From contig DAFD01000028.1 in the NCBI GenBank assembly GCA_002497895.1, positions 9,288 to 20,080 on the forward strand: 10,793 nucleotides of DNA, in the 5' to 3' direction. How positions within the stretch are numbered: the first letter of the stretch is position 1; every line of letters starts with the position of its first letter. The position numbers and the translations under genes were made by a program. The stretch comes from Euryarchaeota archaeon UBA175. GTDB taxonomy: Archaea > Thermoplasmatota > Poseidoniia > Poseidoniales > Thalassarchaeaceae. The notes beneath the pieces are model-generated. The model searched no databases. It was not told where the DNA came from and saw only the letters and a program-made list of their open reading frames with translations. Below, in pieces: positions 1-6,488 of this stretch.

Positions 1-324
1 GAGGCTGCCCGCAGCGTTGGAGCACCATCTGGACGAATCATGTTCCGACACATTCTGCCCAATGCTTGGGCGCCTCTCCTCGTAGCATTCACCCTCGACA
101 TTGGCGGGACAATTCTCTCTGCTTCTGGCCTCTCTTTCATCGGCCTCGGAGCGGCACCTGGAACTGCGGAATGGGGAATTCTTGTCTCCGAGAGTCGTCA
201 ATTCTTCCTCGATGACCCTCATCTGATGTTCTTCCCCGGGATTGCGATTGCAGTGACGACTCTCGGATTCAATCTTCTCGGCGACGGTTTGAGGGATGTT
301 GTTGATCCAAAGAATAGGAGGTAG
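1..324 (+). CDS. dppC: Dipeptide/oligopeptide ABC transporter permease, DppC type (5' truncated by window edge)
   Basis: This is the C-terminal 107 residues of an inner permease subunit of a peptide importer; the 5' part lies outside the window. The frame is open from base 1. It begins with the EAA loop (EAARSVGAPSGRI followed by FRHILPNA), the conserved cytoplasmic helix that docks onto the ATPase subunits. After it come a membrane segment, the family motif LSFIGLG with a downstream EWG, a second hydrophobic segment (about FFPGIAIAVTTLGFNLL) and the typical ending GDGLRDVVDPK. These features fit the DppC/OppC branch rather than DppB/OppB. The stop codon overlaps the AGGAGG ribosome binding site (316-321) of the next gene, so the two are one operon. 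The first ATG in the window (base 40) is internal, not the start. Substrate specificity (di-, oligopeptide or another solute) cannot be read from this piece. Confidence 0.93.
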   Translation, partial: EAARSVGAPSGRIMFRHILPNAWAPLLVAFTLDIGGTILSASGLSFIGLGAAPGTAEWGILVSESRQFFLDDPHLMFFPGIAIAVTTLGFNLLGDGLRDVVDPKNRR

Positions 325-329
325 AAATC

Positions 330-2045
330 GTGGCAGATGATATTCTTAGCATCGAGAACCTTCGGGTTCACTTCGATACTCTGGATGGTCCCGTCGAGGC
401 TCTTCACTCTGTAGATCTCTCAGTGGGTAATGGCGAAATCATGGGTCTGGTAGGTGAATCTGGTTGCGGAAAATCGGTTACTTCCTTGGTGACGATTGGA
501 CTGGCCACCTGCGACGTAGATGAGGGGAGTGTCAAGTACCAAGGCACTGAATTGCTTCATCGCGACCCTCCGCATATTCAGCGTAATATCAACATCTCAT
601 CCTCGATTACGGCACTTTCAGTCCTCGCGGCAGTCGTCACTTCAATCTGGATTCTGATTGAACCGGTTCAGGGTGTAACAATGGTTGCAACTCTGAGTTT
701 GGTTGGAGGGCTGTCTTGGCTATTCGGCTTCTTCCAGAAATCGGGCTCACGCAAGCATACAAATTTCATGCGGTGGATTCGTGGAAACGAGATTAGTATG
801 ATTTTCCAAGAGCCAATGACGGCGTTGAATCCACTTTACACGATTGAGAAACAAGTCTCTGAGGTGATGAAGGAACACGATCGCCTCGTAGTTCCTGAGG
901 TCTCCAATCTTCGAAGAGCGGGGCAGGCATTGACGACTCCTGTTCGATTGATTTTCGAATCACTGTTCACGAGGACATTGCCTTCGCTCTCTATTCTTCT
1001 GACTCTTACCTTTGTCATAATTGCTCATCGAACAGGTTTTGCAGGGGATTTGAAGATTTACTCCTTTGGACTCATACTATTGATCCCCCTCTTTGAATAC
1101 ATACTCTCTCGAATGTTGAATTCCGATTCAGAAAACGACTTTAATCATATTTCATTCCAAGAATCCGCGGAAATCGGAGGGGAATCGATTGGAGTCTCAC
1201 CGATAATTCATCCAGCATACTTTCTCCTTTCGAGCATGCCTCTCGGAGTTGCAGCTTCACTGATTATCTTCCTGATGTTATGGATGCCATTCTCGGCACT
1301 AATGGGGATGCTCGTCATCTGCACACTCCTCGCTCTTCCTGCCATCATGCTCCAGGATTATCTTCGGCTCGACCCTGCACACCGACGACAGGTTGTCGAA
1401 ATCCTCGAAGACGTACAGATTCCGAATCCTACTGCTGTTGTCAAGATGTATCCTCACGAGTTGTCGGGTGGAATGCGTCAGAGAGTCATGATCGCGATGA
1501 TGATGGCATGCGAACCTAAACTTCTCATCGCCGACGAACCTACCACAGCGCTAGATGTGACAATTCAGGCACAGATTCTGAAATTGATGCGTAATCTCAG
1601 GGATGAGAAAGGCACAGCGATTCTTCTGATTACTCACGACCTTGGCGTCATCGCTGAACTTTGCGATGCTGTGACGGTGATGTATGCCGGTTCTGTAGTC
1701 GAGACCGGCAGTCTTGAACAAGTTCTCTCTCGTCCGAGAATGCCGTATTCGATAGGTCTGCTCCACAGCATTCCTCGAATCACAACTGGTTTGGCTGAGC
1801 GTGAAACACTTCCGATTATTCCAGGACAGGTCCCTGATCCCAACCAGCATTTCGACGGATGTCGATTCCACCCTCGATGCCCATTCGCGAATGAGAAATG
1901 CATCTCTACACCTCCACCGATGGTGGAAATAGAGCCGGGTCATTTCGCCGCTTGCCATCATACAGATAGGACAAAGGTCGTCTCGGATGTTCAGGATGCA
2001 TTCGATGTCTTTGCGGCAGAATACGAACACGCAGGAGTTGCTTGA
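330..2045 (+). CDS. dppD: Peptide ABC transporter ATPase, DppD type, with two membrane-helix insertions inside the ATPase domain
   Basis: This is one of two ATPases that power the peptide importer. Its 571 residues compare with about 325-335 for ordinary DppD. The starting GTG has AGGAGG eight bases upstream. All ABC motifs are present: Walker A GESGCGKS (42-49), Q-loop Q160, signature LSGGM (378-382), Walker B LLIADEP (398-404), D-loop TALD (406-409) and H-loop H436. The C-terminal OppD/DppF extension has Cys 511, 517, 524 and 542, a pattern linked to an Fe-S cluster in some OppD proteins. The extra length lies in two blocks. Residues about 76-150, between Walker A and Q-loop, hold two predicted helices (about 92-112 and 115-135). 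Residues about 184-348, between Q-loop and signature, hold about four (217-236, 243-262, 297-318, 320-341). Basic stretches flank the blocks and helix numbers are even, so the ATPase halves could stay cytoplasmic. The role of the insertions is unknown. Confidence 0.9.
   Translation: MADDILSIENLRVHFDTLDGPVEALHSVDLSVGNGEIMGLVGESGCGKSVTSLVTIGLATCDVDEGSVKYQGTELLHRDPPHIQRNINISSSITALSVLAAVVTSIWILIEPVQGVTMVATLSLVGGLSWLFGFFQKSGSRKHTNFMRWIRGNEISMIFQEPMTALNPLYTIEKQVSEVMKEHDRLVVPEVSNLRRAGQALTTPVRLIFESLFTRTLPSLSILLTLTFVIIAHRTGFAGDLKIYSFGLILLIPLFEYILSRMLNSDSENDFNHISFQESAEIGGESIGVSPIIHPAYFLLSSMPLGVAASLIIFLMLWMPFSALMGMLVICTLLALPAIMLQDYLRLDPAHRRQVVEILEDVQIPNPTAVVKMYPHELSGGMRQRVMIAMMMACEPKLLIADEPTTALDVTIQAQILKLMRNLRDEKGTAILLITHDLGVIAELCDAVTVMYAGSVVETGSLEQVLSRPRMPYSIGLLHSIPRITTGLAERETLPIIPGQVPDPNQHFDGCRFHPRCPFANEKCISTPPPMVEIEPGHFAACHHTDRTKVVSDVQDAFDVFAAEYEHAGVA
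2033..2037 (+). promoter_or_regulatory. Ribosome binding site that sets the dppF start
   Basis: AGGAG lies nine bases before the ATG at 2047, inside the last codons of the DppD-type gene. It supports the start at 2047 over an in-frame ATG at 1987, which would overlap the upstream gene by 59 bases and add 20 residues (MFRMHSMSL...) not expected in this family. Confidence 0.7.
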
Positions 2046-2046
2046 G

Positions 2047-3099
2047 ATGAGTATTGAAGACTCGAAAGACATTCTCATCGAAGTCGATGGAATGCGCAAG
2101 TGGTTCCCTATCAAGGCTGGAATGCTCTCGACCGTGAAGAGTCATGTCCGAGCCGTCGATGGCGTTGATTTGCGAATTCGTCGTGGTGAAACACTCGGTA
2201 TAGTTGGCGAATCCGGATGTGGAAAAACGACTCTAGGAAGAGTCCTCCTCGGGTTGATTCCAATTACTTCGGGTTCGGTTAGGTACGAGGGCGAAGATAT
2301 CCGTTCGATGAGTATGAGTGACCTTCGAAGGCGCATGCAGATCGTTTTCCAAGACCCCGGTGGTTCGATGAATCCACGTATGTCGGTCCGCTCTATTGTC
2401 GGCGAACCTCTGCAGGTCAACGGTATCGCTGATGGGGCCGAACTGACCCAAAGGGTCGCTGAATTACTCGATTCAGTGGGGCTGAAAAAGGACCACATGA
2501 ATCGATTCCCCCACGAATTCTCGGGCGGTCAGAAGCAGAGAATAGCATTGGCTAGAGCCCTTTCGCTCGACCCCGAATTCATCCTATTGGACGAGCCGAC
2601 CAGCGCGCTCGACGTCTCGGTTCAGGCACAAGTTCTGAACCTCTTGTCCGAGATTCAGAATAAGCACGGACTCACGTTTGTGTTCATCACCCACGCGCTA
2701 AACGTAGTCAATCACATCAGCGACCGAGTCGCTGTTATGTATCTCGGTAAGATTGTCGAAATCGCCTCAACTCGTGACCTATTCGACAATCCCTCTCACC
2801 CTTACACCCATGCTCTCCTTTCGGCAATACCTGAACCCTCTCTCGAGGAATCCTCGAGAGAGAGGATTGTTTTGAGCGGCGATGTTCCAAGCCCCGCTAA
2901 TCCTCCGTCTGGATGCCGATTCCACACACGCTGCCCGATAGCTGAGGCGGGACGCTGTGATACTGAGGAGCCACAATTACAAGATGTGGGCGAAGATCAC
3001 AGAGTAGCTTGTCATTTCCCCCTTGGAAAGGGGCAGAGACTACCAGTCATCCATGAGGATGAGTCTGTGGACGAAGCACCGAAAGTGAACCTTCTGTGA
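2047..3099 (+). CDS. dppF: Peptide ABC transporter ATPase, DppF type
   Basis: This second ATPase of the importer should pair with the DppD-type subunit below the permeases. The 350-residue protein is of normal family length and has no insertion. Visible motifs are Walker A GESGCGKT (54-61), Q-loop Q102 in VFQDPGGSMNPR, signature FSGGQ (158-162), Walker B ILLDEP (179-184), D-loop SALD and H-loop H216. The C-terminal oligopeptide-transporter extension contains Cys 290, 296, 304 and 322 in the GCRFHTRCP arrangement. One oddity is that the residue after the H-loop histidine is Ala (THALNVV), where most relatives have Asp. The start was chosen at 2047 because of an AGGAG nine bases upstream; only one base separates it from the previous stop. 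A 25-base near-perfect palindrome lies inside the coding region at 2838-2862. Confidence 0.93.
   Translation: MSIEDSKDILIEVDGMRKWFPIKAGMLSTVKSHVRAVDGVDLRIRRGETLGIVGESGCGKTTLGRVLLGLIPITSGSVRYEGEDIRSMSMSDLRRRMQIVFQDPGGSMNPRMSVRSIVGEPLQVNGIADGAELTQRVAELLDSVGLKKDHMNRFPHEFSGGQKQRIALARALSLDPEFILLDEPTSALDVSVQAQVLNLLSEIQNKHGLTFVFITHALNVVNHISDRVAVMYLGKIVEIASTRDLFDNPSHPYTHALLSAIPEPSLEESSRERIVLSGDVPSPANPPSGCRFHTRCPIAEAGRCDTEEPQLQDVGEDHRVACHFPLGKGQRLPVIHEDESVDEAPKVNLL
2838..2862. repeat. Near-perfect 25-base palindrome inside dppF
   Basis: Two 12-base arms, CTCTCTCGAGGA (2838-2849) and its exact reverse complement (2851-2862), flank a single A at 2850. It encodes part of the hydrophilic linker after IPEPS in the C-terminal extension. 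As RNA it could fold into an 11-bp stem with a 3-base loop. No function is evident; it may be chance codon use (Ser-Leu-Glu-Glu-Ser-Ser-Arg-Glu-Arg). Confidence 0.75.
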
Positions 3100-3108
3100 G
3101 GGTATACC

Positions 3109-3483
3109 ATGACCTCGAAGAGTCCCGACTCGACCGATGAAGAAGACGGACCACCTCGCATGTTGAGTCGAAGCGAAGAGTCCGAGGCCTCATTCTGGAG
3201 GTTGAAACGGTCCTCTGACGAATGGCGAGAAAATCGTGTAAAGAGAGTTCTGGCTCAGGAAGAAGAGAGCCTTTTCACGACTCTCGGGAGGATGAGTTTC
3301 CTTACTATCTGTATCCTCTTTGACGGAGTCTTCCTTTTACAAATTCCAGTAACACTGGGTAAGTCCTTCGAGGCATGGGTTGTTTACTTCATGTTACTTT
3401 ACGGCCTAATCCGAATTCAGCACAAGCTGTACCAAAGATGGTTCTCCTTAGACATCAGTCAGATCCATTTTGAGAACCCGTAA
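3109..3483 (+). CDS. Small two-helix membrane protein of unknown function, last gene of the peptide-importer operon
   Basis: I do not recognise this 124-residue protein. Residues 1-58 are hydrophilic and strongly charged, with acidic (DSTDEEDG, SEESE) and mixed (RLKRSSDEWRENRVKR) stretches. Two predicted membrane helices follow at about 62-82 (MSFLTICILFDGVFLLQIPV) and 88-106 (EAWVVYFMLLYGLIRI), then a short basic/aromatic tail. No signal peptide or catalytic motif is visible. It starts nine bases after the dppF stop in the same direction, with a weak GAGGG upstream, so it is probably co-transcribed with the importer and may be an accessory or assembly subunit; that is inference from position only. 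Its last 29 bases overlap the 3' end of the convergent MFS gene. The plausible composition and operon position argue that it is real. Confidence 0.7.
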   Translation: MTSKSPDSTDEEDGPPRMLSRSEESEASFWRLKRSSDEWRENRVKRVLAQEEESLFTTLGRMSFLTICILFDGVFLLQIPVTLGKSFEAWVVYFMLLYGLIRIQHKLYQRWFSLDISQIHFENP

Positions 3484-4708
3484 GGGGAAAGCGCTCAGTT
3501 CCAATTCGTTCGAAGCGGCGGAATGAGGGTACTACTACACCTACAATAGTCGCAGCGACCATTATCGAGACTGCGATTAAGAAGGTCGCTTGCAAACCGA
3601 TAGTTTCGATCATATATCCGCCAAATAGAGGTGCGAATGGAATGAATAGGAACGAACCAATCATGTCGATTGAATTTACTCGACCACGTAATCGCTGGTC
3701 GACACTATCGCCGATTGTAGTATTCCAGATTACCCCCAGAACTCCTCCCATCAGACCCTGGAATATTGCGATAATCATGATGGCACCGAACCAAGGCACG
3801 AAGACGTAGAGGATGTCCAACCAAGCCGCAATTCCCACAACGATATAGAAAATCAAACCACGCTTCTCCTTTGAAATCGGATTTGATCCAGCCCAGAGTG
3901 CGCCCAACGATGCACCGATGGGCATCATTGCACCCCAAACCCCGTAGTGAATTGCATTCCAATCGTTCACCTGTACAATGAATGGAATTCCTATATCGAC
4001 GATGGCTCCACCTATGTGGAAAACCATGAAGGCGATGATACCGATGAAAAGCCATGGTTGACTGATGACGAAAGCCATCGCCTCCCCCATCTCAGTTCGA
4101 AAGTCACCTTCATCTTCCTCATCTCTCTCAATCGGGACCTCCTTCATACCGAAGAGAATCCAAGCACTGATGAGGAAGGAGATTAGATCGAGGAGGAGTG
4201 CGACATGCATCGTCGAATATCGAATTACAACTCCGCCGATTAGGCCACCCACCGACCAAGCAGCAGTTCGCAAGGCATTGTGTAATCCGGTGGCCGAGGA
4301 AAGCATCTCCTCCTCGACAAGATCGGGAACTAAGGCCTGGATCGCCGGCATTGAGAAGGCCGAAGAAGCACCCATCATGAATGCCGCAAAAATCATCACA
4401 TTGACGAGGTCAAATCCTGCCATGAGTAGGAGGATGAATAGTGCAGCTAAGACGGCTTGAACGATATCCATAGCCAACGCCACTGTTCGGCGAGGAATTC
4501 TGTCGACTAGCATCCCGCCGATCATTATCAATGGAAGATGGCCGAGGAAATACGCTGTCATTATCGCTCCGAAGGCCTTCGGACCGCCAAGCTCAGCAAC
4601 CTTCCAACCTACCGATGTCATGAAGGCGGCCCGCCCCATCTTTGACGCGGTATCCCCCAATAGGAAAGCGCGAAGGTCGGGCACCTCCCAAGCCTCAGCT
4701 AAACCCAC
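3455..4708 (-). CDS. MFS exporter, EntS/MFS_3-like
   Basis: This 417-residue major facilitator superfamily protein probably exports a small molecule by proton antiport. It is hydrophobic throughout, in a pattern compatible with 12 membrane helices split by a central acidic cytoplasmic loop (about 190-208, ERDEEDEGD). Family marks are the loop 2-3 motif GGMLVDRIPRR (64-74), the SMPAIQALVPDLV stretch (119-131) and LRGRVNS (340-346), all typical of the MFS_3 group that includes the enterobactin exporter EntS and macrolide-efflux relatives. The GTG at 4708 is the furthest possible start, because an in-frame TAG lies just upstream (4714-4712). No clear ribosome binding site precedes it. A GTG at 4684, with GAGG upstream, is an alternative that would shorten the protein by eight residues. 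The gene diverges from the glutamate-synthase-like operon and converges on the small membrane protein gene. The substrate is unknown. Confidence 0.88.
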   Translation of the reverse strand: MGLAEAWEVPDLRAFLLGDTASKMGRAAFMTSVGWKVAELGGPKAFGAIMTAYFLGHLPLIMIGGMLVDRIPRRTVALAMDIVQAVLAALFILLLMAGFDLVNVMIFAAFMMGASSAFSMPAIQALVPDLVEEEMLSSATGLHNALRTAAWSVGGLIGGVVIRYSTMHVALLLDLISFLISAWILFGMKEVPIERDEEDEGDFRTEMGEAMAFVISQPWLFIGIIAFMVFHIGGAIVDIGIPFIVQVNDWNAIHYGVWGAMMPIGASLGALWAGSNPISKEKRGLIFYIVVGIAAWLDILYVFVPWFGAIMIIAIFQGLMGGVLGVIWNTTIGDSVDQRLRGRVNSIDMIGSFLFIPFAPLFGGYMIETIGLQATFLIAVSIMVAATIVGVVVPSFRRFERIGTERFPLTGSQNGSD

Positions 4709-4916
4709 ATTCTACGGCCGTTTGAGCGGCATTTCAACTTACTCGGATTAGAGTTGTGCTAGAGGTGTGGTGGAGAAGTCTGAGCGATTGACGAACCAAT
4801 TGTCAATTATGATTAAACTAATCTTTCAAATGAACAGTAAATTAGATAATACCTGAACGAATGACGAATAAACATTGAAATTATAGATAATCCACACACT
4901 TTTCAGGCATTTCAGT

Positions 4917-4928
4917 GTGCATTTGCAC
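4917..4928. promoter_or_regulatory. Candidate operator half 1: GTGCA-TT-TGCAC palindrome
   Basis: Five-base arms with a two-base centre abut the next palindrome (4928-4946) and lie just upstream of the TATA-like sequence. Placement suggests a regulator site for the glutamate-synthase-like operon. It does not match the GGAA-N6-TTCC type site of the methanogen nitrogen repressor NrpR. Short arms mean chance is possible. Confidence 0.3.
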
Positions 4929-4946
4929 CAATGATTATATCATTGG
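4928..4946. promoter_or_regulatory. Candidate operator/core promoter: CCAATGAT-TAT-ATCATTGG palindrome
   Basis: Exact 8-base arms (4928-4935 and 4939-4946) flank a three-base centre, and the middle reads TTATAT, a plausible archaeal TATA element. A start of transcription about 25 bases downstream (near 4962) would leave a short leader carrying the GGAG at 4968-4971. A regulator bound here would cover the TATA box, so autoregulation or repression is plausible. This is read from sequence only. Confidence 0.45.
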
Positions 4947-4967
4947 CGTTACGGTATGGTCGATATT

Positions 4968-4971
4968 GGAG
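4968..4971 (+). promoter_or_regulatory. Ribosome binding site supporting the start at 4980
   Basis: GGAG lies eight bases before the ATG at 4980. The in-frame ATG at 4956 has no comparable sequence upstream and lies only ten bases after the palindrome/TATA element, too close for a normal archaeal promoter. The later start is therefore preferred. Confidence 0.6.
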
Positions 4972-4979
4972 TAAGCAAC

Positions 4980-6488
4980 ATGCTGGAGTCTACTACAGGG
5001 GACGCGGAATTAGCCGCATCAGGTGCATTGACGCTGGACAAATTCGGAGCTGAATCAGCACGAATTGGAAGGGAACTTGCAGACCAATATCATCGCTATC
5101 ATATCGAGACGGAAGAGGTCGACGATATCGATCCGCTACCGCATAGATTCCTCGTCGAAGTCGGTAAATTCGGATTGGCCAAGTTCATCGTCTCAGAGTT
5201 ATTCCATTACGGACTAAAACCAGATGTCATCCTTTCCCGACCTTGCACATATGGAGTATTTTCTGGCCCAGTTGGTGGCTTTTATCCACTGCCCAAATTA
5301 TGCGTTGGTTGCCTTCGATGCACCGTTCAACATCCGGATTTCGTCAAGGTGTTGCCGAATCCCAAGAGAACTGCCCTCGGGGATTCGTACACCACCCACG
5401 GACATATTGCAGCGATTGATGAGGAATCGAAGAAGGGCTTGGTACCTGTCCGTGGACAAGGTTACCGCGGCCGATTTGGCGGACCTGGGTTCGATGGTAT
5501 GTTGACGGATATGTCTGAAATCGTCCGCCCGAGCAGAGATGGAATTCACGGCCGCGAACTCATCGGCACATCTGTCGATATCGGCACTAAGCCGATGCAC
5601 CTTTCTTTCGATGAGAAAGGAAATTTGCAGGGTAAGACTCCGAACATGTTCACCATTCAGGTCCCCTTCGTATTCGATGTTCCACCTGGGGATTTGGGGA
5701 CCGTCAAGTTGGCAAAGGTGCTCGATTCAACCAGCAAGAGAATCGATACGTTGGCCTGCATGAAGGCAGCAGACGTAATCGAGATGGGAATGGATTCCCC
5801 AAACATAGTTCCCGTGATTCCAAAGGAAACACCGGAGATGGTTGAGATGTTCTCAGCTGCACGACTCATCGAACTCGATGGCTGGGACAAGGATGCGCTG
5901 GACGCGGCTAGGTTGGCAACAGACGCTCTGATTGGAGTTCGCATTTCTTTCACAGATGGTTGGCAAGATCGTCTGATGAAGGCAGTCAACAATCGCGTAG
6001 ATGTTGTTCACCTCAACGCAGACCTACACGGCCGCGGTTTCGACGACGGTCGATTCATCTCCGACTTACTCAAGGAAGCCCATATGCTCCTAATCGACAA
6101 GGGCTGCCGAGATATGGTGACTCTAATCGGTGCGGGCGGACTCGTCAGCGCCGACCACCTACCAAAGGCAATAATCAGCGGACTCGACGTAGTCGCACTC
6201 GACCTTCCAATCCTATTCGCACTACAAGGTCGCTCACACGGCTCTCTGGTCGACCGCGAGCAAGTTCGTGGAACTCTTCCAAAGAAGATGACACAGGAAT
6301 GGGCCGAGCAGCGGCTCACCAATCTGTGCGCGTCATGGCGTGACCAGCTGCTCGAAATCCTCGGAGCGATGGGAATCCGTGAGGCTCGTCGACTCCGTGG
6401 AGAATTCGGCCGCTCAATGATAGTGAACCATCTCGAGGACGAAGCCTTCGAAGGGATCGAGGGATATGTTAGTGGAGGTGTTATCTGA
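4980..6488 (+). CDS. Degenerate glutamate-synthase FMN-domain paralogue with an added CxxCxxC cluster
   Basis: This 502-residue protein (510 if started at 4956; numbering here is from 4956) is related to the synthase domain of glutamate synthase. Its C-terminal half tracks the neighbouring gene product: VDVVHLNADLHGRG (349-361) against IIHLDGSYGGTG, VTLIGAGGLVSADHLPKAI against VTLIASGGVRTADDIAKAI, and a shared tail (WAEQRLTNL, then LRGEFGRSMI). The hallmark glycine motifs GEGG, KPGLGG and GGTGA and the C-terminal Fe-S cysteines are absent, so FMN binding and glutamate-synthase chemistry look lost or altered. The N-terminal half has C97 (SRPCTYG) and KLCVGCLRCTVQHP (C116, C119, C122), an Fe-S-like motif with His126 where a fourth Cys would stand. 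FGGPGFDGMLTDMSEIVRPSR recalls the segment leading into archaeal GltB domains. Its stop overlaps the next ATG by one base. It is probably a structural or electron-transfer partner of the next protein; that role is inference. Confidence 0.8.
   Translation: MLESTTGDAELAASGALTLDKFGAESARIGRELADQYHRYHIETEEVDDIDPLPHRFLVEVGKFGLAKFIVSELFHYGLKPDVILSRPCTYGVFSGPVGGFYPLPKLCVGCLRCTVQHPDFVKVLPNPKRTALGDSYTTHGHIAAIDEESKKGLVPVRGQGYRGRFGGPGFDGMLTDMSEIVRPSRDGIHGRELIGTSVDIGTKPMHLSFDEKGNLQGKTPNMFTIQVPFVFDVPPGDLGTVKLAKVLDSTSKRIDTLACMKAADVIEMGMDSPNIVPVIPKETPEMVEMFSAARLIELDGWDKDALDAARLATDALIGVRISFTDGWQDRLMKAVNNRVDVVHLNADLHGRGFDDGRFISDLLKEAHMLLIDKGCRDMVTLIGAGGLVSADHLPKAIISGLDVVALDLPILFALQGRSHGSLVDREQVRGTLPKKMTQEWAEQRLTNLCASWRDQLLEILGAMGIREARRLRGEFGRSMIVNHLEDEAFEGIEGYVSGGVI

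Larger units (their letters stand above)
4709..4979. promoter_or_regulatory. AT-rich divergent promoter region between the MFS gene and the glutamate-synthase-like operon
   Basis: This 271-base spacer is clearly richer in A+T than the genes around it, most of all from about 4800 to 4945. It contains an 8-base direct repeat TAGATAAT (4843-4850 and 4884-4891), a 7-base tandem (ACGAATG/ACGAATA, from 4857), a weak inverted repeat ATTGAC/GTCAAT (4787-4792 and 4802-4807), and the two palindromes listed separately. TATA-like strings are ATTATAG (4880-4886) and TTATAT (4935-4940). I see no convincing open frame, tRNA or terminator in it. Divergent transcription is required by the gene layout; exact promoters are inferred. 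Confidence 0.6.

Noticed and set aside
555..1373. Insertions in the DppD-type gene as an intein, intron or transposon
   Set aside because: No intein splice residues (Cys/Ser start, His-Asn end), no transposase, no repeats at the borders, and the blocks lie outside Walker A. Hydrophobic helices in frame fit a protein-domain insertion better.
1987..2046. N-terminal extension of dppF from an earlier ATG
   Set aside because: It would overlap the upstream gene by 59 bases; AGGAG before the ATG at 2047 gives a better start.
1551..2114. A 187-codon open frame on the minus strand across the end of the DppD-type gene
   Set aside because: It lies antisense to clear ABC ATPase coding sequence, has no recognisable motif, and its composition reads like a mirror of the real gene.
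4750..4810. tRNA-like stretch (GTGGTGGAGAAGTCTGAGCG) in the divergent spacer
   Set aside because: There is no TTCGA-type T loop, no acceptor stem pairing and no cloverleaf.
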